DNA of 6,585 nucleotides. Origin: Chthoniobacter sp. GTDB lineage: Bacteria > Verrucomicrobiota > Verrucomicrobiia > Chthoniobacterales > Chthoniobacteraceae. The notes beneath the pieces are model-generated. The model had not been told where the DNA came from. It made no database searches and worked only from the letters and a program-made list of their open reading frames with translations. The stretch is from positions 1-6,585 of the forward strand of contig JANXSB010000153.1 of the NCBI GenBank assembly GCA_025352865.1, written 5' to 3'. Shown here in pieces: positions 1 through 5,616 of the stretch (position 1 is the first letter of the stretch; every line of letters begins with the position of its first letter). A program made the position numbers and the translations under genes.

Positions 1-1019
1 GCTACTATAGCGCGGACGTGTGGGCGGAGCCGGAGATTTTCGATCACGTCTGGTGCGGTGGCTGCCCGCCGGAGCGGGTTTTTGAAACCGATCCCTTCAC
101 CTACAAATGGGGGCAGAACTGGGGCATCCCGCTCTACCGCTGGGCGGCGTTGCGCGCGCGCGATTTCGACTGGTGGCGGCAGCGCGTGCGCAAAGTGCGC
201 GGCTGTTTCCACCTTTTCCGCATCGACCACATCCTCGGCTTTTTCCGCATCTACGGATTCCCGTGGCGTCCGCAGCTCAACGCCGACTTTCTCCCGCTGA
301 CCGAGGAGGAGGCTAGTGCGCGCACCGGCGGCGAGCTGCCGCACTTCTGTCCTTTTGAAGATGACACCGACGCGCACAAGGCCGCGAACTGCGCGCAGGG
401 CGAGGAGGTTTTGCGCGTGCTGCTGGCGGAGTGCGGCGCGTTTCGGCTCATCGGCGAAGACCTCGGCGTGGTCCCCGACTACGTGCGCCCGTGCCTCACA
501 CGGCTGGGCATCGCGGGTTTCAAAATCCCGTACTGGGAGACCGAAACGGACGGCGCGATGACGCCCGGCGCGGCCTATCCGCGGCTCTCGGTGACGACCT
601 ACGCGACGCACGATTTCGAGCCGCTCCGCGCGATGTGGGAAAGCTGGATGGCGAAGATCGAAGCCGCGGAGAAAGGCGGGCCGGAGACGCACCCGGCGCG
701 CGATGCCGCATGGCGCGAAGTGCGGCGGTTGGCGGCGTGGGCGGGCTTTGAGGTGGCGCAGATCACGCCCTACAATGACGACGTGCATGAGCGGCTCCTG
801 CGCGCGCTTTTCGCCAGCCGCGCGTGGATGGCGATCTACATGATTACCGATCTTTTCGCATCGTCGCAGCGCTTCAACGTGCCCGGTGCGATCAGCGAAT
901 CGAACTGGAGCCAGCGGTTGAACGATCCCGTCAGCGCGTGGCGCGGCGATGCGTCGCTCGCGGCGAAAATGGAGCGTGTCCGCGAGATCATCCGCACGAC
1001 CGGACGTGCGTCCGCGTGA
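1..1019 (+). CDS. malQ: 4-alpha-glucanotransferase (amylomaltase, GH77), 5' end missing
   Basis: This enzyme transfers alpha-1,4-glucan chains between maltooligosaccharides and supports cytoplasmic glycogen or maltodextrin metabolism. The reading frame is already open at the left edge (codons start at base 3, reading YYSADVWAEPE), so the true start lies upstream. GH77 signatures are clear. WGQNWGIPLY is at about 111-140. FRIDHILGFFRIY carries the nucleophile Asp at 225-227. LIGEDLGVVPDYVRP carries the acid/base Glu at 456-458. YATHDFEPLR carries the third active-site Asp at 612-614. All three catalytic carboxylates are intact, so the gene looks functional. The FRIDHILGFFRI wording and the C-terminal RFNVPG...SNW stretch resemble the longer DPE2-like branch of GH77 rather than E. 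coli MalQ; this is a family-level judgement from memory. About 338 residues are visible, and the N-terminal part of the barrel is outside the window. It ends with TGA, 45 nt before the GTG proposed for hslO, so the two may be cotranscribed. Confidence 0.95.
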   Translation, partial: YYSADVWAEPEIFDHVWCGGCPPERVFETDPFTYKWGQNWGIPLYRWAALRARDFDWWRQRVRKVRGCFHLFRIDHILGFFRIYGFPWRPQLNADFLPLTEEEASARTGGELPHFCPFEDDTDAHKAANCAQGEEVLRVLLAECGAFRLIGEDLGVVPDYVRPCLTRLGIAGFKIPYWETETDGAMTPGAAYPRLSVTTYATHDFEPLRAMWESWMAKIEAAEKGGPETHPARDAAWREVRRLAAWAGFEVAQITPYNDDVHERLLRALFASRAWMAIYMITDLFASSQRFNVPGAISESNWSQRLNDPVSAWRGDASLAAKMERVREIIRTTGRASA

Positions 1020-1064
1020 GAGGAAAAAGGTGCGGCGCGGAAAATGTGGAGGCATGGTTGCCGC

Positions 1065-1862
1065 GTGAATGATTCCGAAACACCGCGTCCCGAGCCCGGC
1101 CTCGAAGTGCGCAGCTACTTCGTCCGCGGCCGCAATGCGCTCCTCACCCGCGCGGACTTTGGCGAGCTGTACGTGGACTATTACCTGCACCAGGGCCAGC
1201 TCGGCGCGCAGCACGAACCCGCGCACGACGGGCTGCTCAAGCAGGCGCTCGCCACGGTCACCCTCCACGCCGCCGCGCGCCCGTGGAGCGAATCCATCGC
1301 GTGGACGATCCATTTCCGCGAGCCGCTGCTGAATCTTTTCGTCGCCGCCGACAACCGGCTCGGCACGGTCATCGGCCAGCTTTTCACCGAGGATGTGAAG
1401 GACGACGGGCGGCAGCTTTTCGTGGCGGACGTGGTGCGTGAGCGCGCGGACTCGCGGCGGAGCGCGGTGGAGTTCACGGGCGGCGATGTCTTCCGCGCAG
1501 TGGAGCAGTACTACGTCCAGAGCGAGCAGCGGCCGGCGCGCTTTTTCCAATACGGCCCGGAGGACTTTGTCTTTCTCTCCGCGCAGCCGCAGTGCGATCT
1601 GGCGTGGCTGGAAGGTCTGGACGATGCGGCCATGCTGACCCTCGATCACACCGAGGAACTGAGTCTTTTGGAAACCCGCTACTACCGCTGGGAATGCGGC
1701 TGCACGCAGGTCCGCATGTTTGCCGTGCTCGCGCAGGTCATGCGCGCGGACCCGGAAGGGCTCTTTGGCACGGAGCCCGCGCTGCGCATGAGCTGCCCGC
1801 GCTGCGGCGCGCGGCACACCATCACGCGCGAGGCGCTGGAGGCTTACGTGAGTGGAGAGTGA
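1065..1862 (+). CDS. hslO: Hsp33 redox-regulated molecular chaperone
   Basis: Hsp33 is a cytoplasmic holdase that is switched on when oxidants release zinc from four C-terminal cysteines and form disulfides. The deciding evidence is the zinc-binding pattern CGC...CPRC at residues 211, 213, 244 and 247. CxC, 30 residues, then CxxC is the same spacing as in E. coli Hsp33 (C232, C234, C265, C268). The N-terminal part (EVRSYFVRGRNALL) and the central VEQYYVQSEQRPAR stretch also fit the family. At 265 residues it is a little shorter than the usual 290 or so. The start is not certain. GTG at 1065 has GGAGG 12 nt upstream (1048-1052). An in-frame ATG at 1044 would add seven residues (MWRHGCR), but its nearest purine run, AGGAAAAAGG (1021-1030), is also distant. 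The 3' end overlaps tcdA by 11 nt, implying translational coupling. Confidence 0.92.
   Translation: MNDSETPRPEPGLEVRSYFVRGRNALLTRADFGELYVDYYLHQGQLGAQHEPAHDGLLKQALATVTLHAAARPWSESIAWTIHFREPLLNLFVAADNRLGTVIGQLFTEDVKDDGRQLFVADVVRERADSRRSAVEFTGGDVFRAVEQYYVQSEQRPARFFQYGPEDFVFLSAQPQCDLAWLEGLDDAAMLTLDHTEELSLLETRYYRWECGCTQVRMFAVLAQVMRADPEGLFGTEPALRMSCPRCGARHTITREALEAYVSGE
1838..1842 (+). promoter_or_regulatory. Shine-Dalgarno of tcdA, inside hslO
   Basis: GGAGG lies 9 nt before the GTG at 1852, within the last codons of hslO. It is what fixes the tcdA start at 1852, because no ATG in that frame lies before the conserved RFGG...ARLYG block. Confidence 0.7.
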
Positions 1863-2631
1863 CGACTACGCGCAGCGTTTCGGCGGGCTCGCGCGGCTCT
1901 ATGGAAACGCCGGGCTCGCGCGGCTGCGGGCCGCGCATGTGGGCGTGATCGGCGTCGGTGGCGTGGGCTCTTGGACGGTCGAGGCGCTGGCCCGCTCGGG
2001 CGTGGGCGCGCTGACGATGATCGATCTGGACGATGTGTGCGTGACCAATGTGAATCGCCAGCTTCCCGCGCTCGATGGGCAGATTGGTCGGGCAAAAGTG
2101 GACGTGCTCGCGGAGCGCGTGGGGCTGATCAATCCGGCGTGCGCAGTGACGGGTGTGATGGAATTTTTCACCGCCGCGAGCGCCGCGCGATTGCTGGAAG
2201 TACGCTACGATTTCGTGATCGATGCGACGGACAAGCTGGCGAACAAGTGCGCGATCATCGTGGCCTGCCGCGAGCGCGGCATCCCCGTGCTGACGATGGG
2301 CGGAGCCGGCGGAAAGCGCGACGGCACCGCAGTCCGTGTCACCGATCTGGCGCACTCGAAGCAGGACGAACTGCTGCGTCAGGTGCGGCGGAAATTGCGG
2401 CGCGAATGCGGATTTTCTCGTGATGTGCGGGCGGACTTTGGCGTGCCGTGTGTCTATTCGCCGGAGCCGCCGGTCTATCCGTGGACGGACGGAACCTGCG
2501 TGCGCGAGCCGGAGCCCGGCGCGAGCCTGAAGCTCGATTGCGCGACGGGGTTTGGGACGGCGACCTTCGTGACTGGCGCATTCGGTTTCGCCGCAGCGGG
2601 CGAGGTCGTGCGGCGGATCGCGGAGGAATAG
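1852..2631 (+). CDS. tcdA: tRNA threonylcarbamoyladenosine dehydratase (E1/ThiF-like)
   Basis: TcdA (CsdL/YgdL) uses ATP to dehydrate t6A at tRNA position 37 to the cyclic form ct6A, which supports decoding of ANN codons. The 259-residue product aligns by eye with E. coli TcdA (268 aa) along its whole length. It has RFGGLARLYG at 9-18, the nucleotide-binding GVGGVG at 34-39 and DLDDVCVTNVNRQ at 58-70, which includes the E1-type Asn and Arg residues. The Lys of IGRAK is at 82 and DATD at 124-127. These are followed by LTMGGAGGK, FGVPCVYSPEP and the C-terminal DCATGFGTATFVTGAFGF block. The gene begins with GTG inside hslO (11-nt overlap) and ends in tandem stops TAG-TAG, the first partly and the second wholly inside the downstream palindrome. 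Other E1-like proteins (ThiF, MoeB, HesA) were considered, but the FGVPCVYSPE and DCATGFG blocks are specific to the TcdA group. Confidence 0.95.
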   Translation: MESDDYAQRFGGLARLYGNAGLARLRAAHVGVIGVGGVGSWTVEALARSGVGALTMIDLDDVCVTNVNRQLPALDGQIGRAKVDVLAERVGLINPACAVTGVMEFFTAASAARLLEVRYDFVIDATDKLANKCAIIVACRERGIPVLTMGGAGGKRDGTAVRVTDLAHSKQDELLRQVRRKLRRECGFSRDVRADFGVPCVYSPEPPVYPWTDGTCVREPEPGASLKLDCATGFGTATFVTGAFGFAAAGEVVRRIAEE

Positions 2632-2687
2632 TAGCTTGGGCTTTAGCCCAAATTCCCTGCCGACTTTGGGCTGAAGCCCAAGCTACT
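2630..2687. repeat. Long imperfect palindrome between convergent genes (REP-like element or bidirectional terminator)
   Basis: The arms 2630-2652 and 2665-2687 are reverse complements over 23 nt with one mismatch, around a 12-nt spacer. Each arm also contains its own small hairpin: TTGGGCT-tt-AGCCCAA (2636-2651) and TTGGGCT-ga-AGCCCAA (2666-2681). One strand could therefore fold as one long stem or as two short ones. No U-run follows on either strand (only TTT on the plus side), so it is not a textbook intrinsic terminator, although its position between convergent genes fits bidirectional termination or mRNA 3'-end protection. The TAG at 2632-2634 and its mirror image on the minus strand at 2685-2683 are in-frame stops of the two flanking genes. 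I recall similar AGCTTGGGCTnnAGCCCAAGCT units as dispersed intergenic repeats in Verrucomicrobiota; only one copy is present here. Confidence 0.85.
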
Positions 2688-3474
2688 TTCCAAACAGCCG
2701 CGCGAAATTCTCCGCGACCTGCGCGGTGAGCTGCTCGACGGAAAGTCCGCGCAACTCCGCGAGCGCGGCGTAGGTAAGCGCGAGATTGGCCGGGTGATTG
2801 AGCGGCCCGCCGCCCGCGTCATGCAGCGGGTGCGCGTTGCGGTCATCGGGCGGGCGCATGTCGGGCGCATCGGTTTCGACGAGAAGGCGGGCGATGGGGA
2901 TGTGTTCAAAGACGGCGCGCTGTGCGGCTTTGCGGTCGTCGAGGAAGTAGGCGTTGAACGAAAAATACGCTCCGCGTGCGGAGAACGCGCGGACCATTTC
3001 AGCCGGCCCGCCATAGGCGTGAAGAAGGAAGCCGCGCGCGGGCACCGGCCCCGTGCGGATCAAGTCCCAGAGCGGCCCCCATGCCCGCAGGCAGTGGATC
3101 GTGGCCGGCAGATTGCGCTCCGCGGCGAGCGCGATTTGCGCGGTGAAAACTTCGCGCTGCGCGTCGGGATCGTAACCGGCGATCCAGCGGTCGAGACCGA
3201 TCTCGCCGATGACCGCCGCGGGATTGGCGTCGAGGTTTTCGCGCAGCCGCGCGAGCCAGTCGGACGAGCGCGCGGCGACATGCCAGGGATGCAGGCCGAA
3301 TGACGGAAGAACAAACGCATGCCCGCGGGCGAGCGCGGCGACGGCGGGCCAGTCGTCCTCGCGCGTGCCATTGACGACGGCGCGCGTGACGCCGAGCTGC
3401 ACGAGCGCGGCGAAAACCGCCGCGCGGTGCGGGACGAGCCGCGTGTCGTGGAGATGATTGTGCGCGTCGATCAT
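2683..3474 (-). CDS. tatD: TatD-family metal-dependent hydrolase (putative DNase)
   Basis: TatD proteins are TIM-barrel amidohydrolase-superfamily enzymes. E. coli TatD has metal-dependent 3'-5' exonuclease activity, and roles in DNA repair and quality control have been proposed. The 263-residue product carries the full metal and active-site set: HNH at 5-7 (MIDAHNHLHD), GLHPWH at 60-65, Glu91 in IGEIGLD, His127 in TIHCLRAW, His152 in LLHAYGG and Asp202 in VETDAPD. Length is normal for the family. The start is ATG at 3474, where the family's conserved N-terminal strand begins; the open frame extends further upstream, but that part is low-complexity Pro/Arg/His. This ATG overlaps the sufE stop as ATGA, and no Shine-Dalgarno is visible, so translation is probably coupled. 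The stop TAG (2685-2683) lies inside the intergenic palindrome. Substrate within the family cannot be read from sequence; members include DNases and uncharacterised hydrolases. Confidence 0.92.
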   Translation of the reverse strand: MIDAHNHLHDTRLVPHRAAVFAALVQLGVTRAVVNGTREDDWPAVAALARGHAFVLPSFGLHPWHVAARSSDWLARLRENLDANPAAVIGEIGLDRWIAGYDPDAQREVFTAQIALAAERNLPATIHCLRAWGPLWDLIRTGPVPARGFLLHAYGGPAEMVRAFSARGAYFSFNAYFLDDRKAAQRAVFEHIPIARLLVETDAPDMRPPDDRNAHPLHDAGGGPLNHPANLALTYAALAELRGLSVEQLTAQVAENFARLFGK

Positions 3475-3878
3475 TGGGCGGCGGCGAAGTCGCGGATGGC
3501 GCGGCGGATGTGCGTGAGGCCGTGCAGGCGGGTGGGAGAAAGCTGGCGGTTGAGGCCGAGCGCTTCGACGAGGCCCGGTTCCCACGCGACGATGGCGGCG
3601 GGCGTCTCGCCCTCGTAAAGTGCGGTCAGCAGCGCAGCGAGGCCTTTCACCACGGACGACGCGGCGGCGATGCGAAAATGGCAGCGCCCGTCTTTCACCG
3701 CGCCGGTGAGCCAGACGGCGGAGACGCAGCCCGGCACGCGCCGCGCTTCCGTGCGCTCATCGTCCGCAACCTCCGGCCAGCGCTGGCCGCTGGCGACGAT
3801 GGCCGCGAGGCGCTCGTGGGCGTCGTCGATGATGGCGAAGCGGGCGACGAGCTGGCGCTGTTTTTCGGCGAGCGGCAT
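3471..3878 (-). CDS. sufE: SufE-family cysteine desulfuration protein (sulfur acceptor)
   Basis: SufE and its paralogue CsdE take persulfide sulfur from a cysteine desulfurase (SufS or CsdA) and pass it on for Fe-S cluster assembly or thio-modification. The 135-residue product has the active-site cysteine at position 51 in RVPGCVSAVW, the same residue number as in E. coli SufE (138 aa). It also has the downstream SSVVKGLAALL helix and the LGLNRQLSPTRLHGL motif typical of the family. It is the middle gene of a minus-strand operon: 6 nt after the methyltransferase stop and overlapping tatD by 4 nt (ATGA). No Shine-Dalgarno is evident before its ATG. No cysteine desulfurase or sufBCD gene is in the window, so a partner must be encoded elsewhere. 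SufE and CsdE cannot be told apart here; the nearby tcdA makes a CsdE-like role worth considering. Confidence 0.92.
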   Translation of the reverse strand: MPLAEKQRQLVARFAIIDDAHERLAAIVASGQRWPEVADDERTEARRVPGCVSAVWLTGAVKDGRCHFRIAAASSVVKGLAALLTALYEGETPAAIVAWEPGLVEALGLNRQLSPTRLHGLTHIRRAIRDFAAAQ

Positions 3879-3884
3879 GGACGG

Positions 3885-5429
3885 TCACCGCGCGGACTTG
3901 AGATACATTTCGAGGCGGCAGTCGAAGCCGCCAAAATCGACGGTCTGGCGCGTTTGCAAACGCAGCGAGCGATCCTGGCTGTCCACGCGCACGGGGTTGG
4001 CAAAGACGAGCCGCCCGCCGGGGCGGAGCACTTTCGCAGCGGTGGAAAAAAGATCGGCGATCAAGCCGTGCAGATCGGGAATGGGAACCCGCATGCCCAT
4101 CGGCGGATTGGTGATGATGAGCGTGGCGCTGCCGGGGCGGAGACCTTCGCGGAAATCGCCGCAGGTGAATTCCGCCGGGATGGAATCGAGCTTCGCGGCG
4201 GCGAAGTTTTTGCGCGCGATTTCCACGGCTTCCGCGCTGAGGTCCGTCCCGTGAATGCGGCGCACGCCGCCGAGCAGCGCCCGCTCGATCAGCTCCAAAC
4301 CGGAGCCGCAAAACGGATCCCACACGATGTCATTTTCCATCCGTCCCGCGAGCCGGGTCATGCACGCGGCCAGCGGCGGATGCGAGGCCGCGGGCACGTC
4401 CTGCTCGCGAAACCACAGGCGCGGATCGGGTGTCAGGCGCGGGCGCAGCTCCACGGAACTGCCGCGCCCGGCGGGATGAATGTCGATGGCCCACGGAGCG
4501 TTCCGCGCGTCGTTGAGGATCGCGGGGCACAACTCAAAGGCGCGGTTCGCGAGCAGCCGCACTGCGCCGCGCTGGTGGCCTTTGGCGATGAAGTCGAGGC
4601 GGTAGCGGATCGAGCCTTCGGTGAACGTCTCGAAAACCCGCCGCGCGAGCGGCGAGGTGATCGCCGCGGCCAGCGCCTCGATGGCTTCCTCGCCCTCGGA
4701 AACCGCGGTGGTGCCGAGCACAAATCCCACGGTGCCGAAACAGCGCAGCGCATAAATGTCGTCCAAGGTAAATGGAGCGACGGGCGTGATCGCGACCAAG
4801 CCGCGGCGCACCTCCGCGACGCGGAAAATCCCCCGCGCTTTGAAGGTTTCCTCGACCTCATCGCGGACGATATTTTCCAAGCCCGCGCGACCCCGCAGGT
4901 GAATCCGCAGCGCGGCGAAATCCGTCAGCGCGCGATCCATCCGCACGGCGCTGGGGCTTTCGCTGCGGGCCACATTTGCCTGAACTTTCTGGCGCGTTTG
5001 CGTGAGGAAAGCGGGGGCGTTTTCCGGCATCCCTGCCAGCGTCGCGGCCCCGCCAATCTTGTCCAAAGCCCGCCCGAGAAATTTCTGCTCGCGCTCGTTT
5101 GCGGGCTTTTGCAGCAGTGAAAGCAGGCTCGCTTCCTCATCCGCCCCGGCGCCGATTTTCGGCAGCGCGGTCATCGCGTAGCGTCGGACTTTTTCCTGCG
5201 GATCGTGCAGCAGCGAGCGGAGCCACACGCGCGCCGCGTCCTTTTGCGCGGCGGTGCCGGATTCGGAAAAGACCACGCCCACCGCGCGAATCACGGCCAC
5301 CCGCGCCATGCGTTCCGGCGGCGTTGCGCGATCGAAGCGGGGAACCTCGTCGTGCCAAAGCTGTTCGCACGAGAGGAGCCGCAATTGCTGGTAGAGTTCC
5401 TTGCCGGGATTTTTGTCTCCGGTTTTCAT
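3885..5429 (-). CDS. HEAT-like/THUMP/SAM-dependent methyltransferase, probable RNA guanine-N2 methyltransferase
   Basis: The 514-residue product appears to have three parts. Residues 1-150 are helical and HEAT-like (RVAVIRAVGVVF..., DPQEKVRRYAMTALPKIG). Residues 170-345 look like the THUMP region plus linker of Trm14/TrmG10/RlmL-type enzymes (LENIVRDEVEETF, then VELRPRLTPDPRLWFRE). Residues 350-514 are a Rossmann methyltransferase of the UPF0020/RlmKL type: HPPLAACMTRLAG, motif I DPFCGSG at 371-377, the SAM-ribose acidic residue in GTDLS at 396, CGDF at 423-426 and the catalytic NPPMG at 441-445. Relatives form m2G in tRNA or 23S rRNA; the exact target is not determinable here. The fourth motif-IV residue is Met, where an aromatic residue is usual. 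The start is ATG 5429 because ELYQQLRLLSCEQLW looks like a real N-terminus, yet there is no Shine-Dalgarno. The stop of a short upstream frame overlaps this ATG. It is the first annotated gene of the sufE-tatD operon. Confidence 0.85.
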   Translation of the reverse strand: MKTGDKNPGKELYQQLRLLSCEQLWHDEVPRFDRATPPERMARVAVIRAVGVVFSESGTAAQKDAARVWLRSLLHDPQEKVRRYAMTALPKIGAGADEEASLLSLLQKPANEREQKFLGRALDKIGGAATLAGMPENAPAFLTQTRQKVQANVARSESPSAVRMDRALTDFAALRIHLRGRAGLENIVRDEVEETFKARGIFRVAEVRRGLVAITPVAPFTLDDIYALRCFGTVGFVLGTTAVSEGEEAIEALAAAITSPLARRVFETFTEGSIRYRLDFIAKGHQRGAVRLLANRAFELCPAILNDARNAPWAIDIHPAGRGSSVELRPRLTPDPRLWFREQDVPAASHPPLAACMTRLAGRMENDIVWDPFCGSGLELIERALLGGVRRIHGTDLSAEAVEIARKNFAAAKLDSIPAEFTCGDFREGLRPGSATLIITNPPMGMRVPIPDLHGLIADLFSTAAKVLRPGGRLVFANPVRVDSQDRSLRLQTRQTVDFGGFDCRLEMYLKSAR

Positions 5430-5506
5430 GCGGGTGGTCGCGCGAGGATGGTCATGGGTCGGAAAGTTATTTGGCGGATGATTTCTTCACCACGGATTTC
5501 TCGCAC
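5426..5506 (-). CDS. Possible 26-residue leader peptide overlapping the methyltransferase start
   Basis: On the minus strand a GTG at 5506 has GGAGG (5518-5514) 7 nt upstream, the best-spaced Shine-Dalgarno in the window. An in-frame ATG at 5512 directly abuts the purine run and would be too close to use it well. The frame reads MREIRGEEIIRQ... and ends in ARPPA. Its TGA (5428-5426) overlaps the methyltransferase ATG (5429-5427), giving the ATGA form typical of coupled genes. Against it: third codon positions are only about half G/C, unlike the neighbouring genes; it matches no family I know; and ATCCGTGG-type words resemble non-coding intergenic repeats. It may be a translated leader, a degenerate repeat or chance. 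Confidence 0.3.
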   Translation of the reverse strand: MREIRGEEIIRQITFRPMTILARPPA

Positions 5507-5513
5507 GGTCATT

Positions 5514-5518
5514 CCTCC
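5514..5518 (-). promoter_or_regulatory. Strong Shine-Dalgarno in the divergent control region
   Basis: GGAGG (extended GGAGGA, 5518-5513) precedes the leader frame's GTG at 5506 by 7 nt. It is the only good ribosome-binding sequence seen for the minus-strand operon; the annotated genes behind it have none. Confidence 0.4.
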
Positions 5519-5579
5519 GAAACCGCGAGCATGGTGATCCGTCGGACATCGGGGCAAGTGGAACGCCTGCGCTTCGGCC

Positions 5580-5607
5580 TTGCCGGTGGGGTGGGGTTTC
5601 CTATTGT
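5580..5607 (+). promoter_or_regulatory. Candidate sigma70-type promoter of the SWIM gene
   Basis: TTGCCG (5580-5585) and TATTGT (5602-5607) are separated by 16 nt, each matching four of six consensus bases. Transcription would begin near 5613-5615, only a few bases before the ATG at 5617, giving a leaderless or nearly leaderless mRNA. That agrees with the lack of any Shine-Dalgarno before this ATG. It is a pattern match in GC-rich DNA and therefore tentative. Confidence 0.3.
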
Positions 5608-5616
5608 CCCCGCCCG

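Noticed and set aside
993..1014. Hairpins near the end of malQ (CGCACG with CGTGCG, or CGGAC with GTCCG) as a terminator
   Set aside because: They are short, mutually exclusive, inside the coding frame and not followed by a T-run; they are expected by chance at this GC content.
1822..2355. A 177-codon minus-strand open frame
   Set aside because: It is antisense to tcdA, whose sequence is conserved throughout; the translation is low-complexity His/Arg/Ala with no recognisable motif.
3475..3585. N-terminal extension of TatD by 37 residues from an upstream start
   Set aside because: The extension is Pro/Arg/His low-complexity and overlaps the conserved C-terminus of sufE. The family begins at the MIDAHNH strand, and the ATGA junction supports the start at 3474.
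3474..5120. A 548-codon open frame on the plus strand opposite sufE and the methyltransferase
   Set aside because: It lies antisense to two genes with intact catalytic motifs. Its composition (Gly, Ala, Arg and His rich, no domain) is what the reverse strand of high-GC coding DNA produces, and it resembles no family.
5528..5557. Minus-strand promoter TTGCCC (5557-5552) with CATGCT (5533-5528) for the methyltransferase operon
   Set aside because: The -10 matches only three of six bases and the spacing is 18 nt; a promoter must exist in or near this region but this match is too weak to assign.
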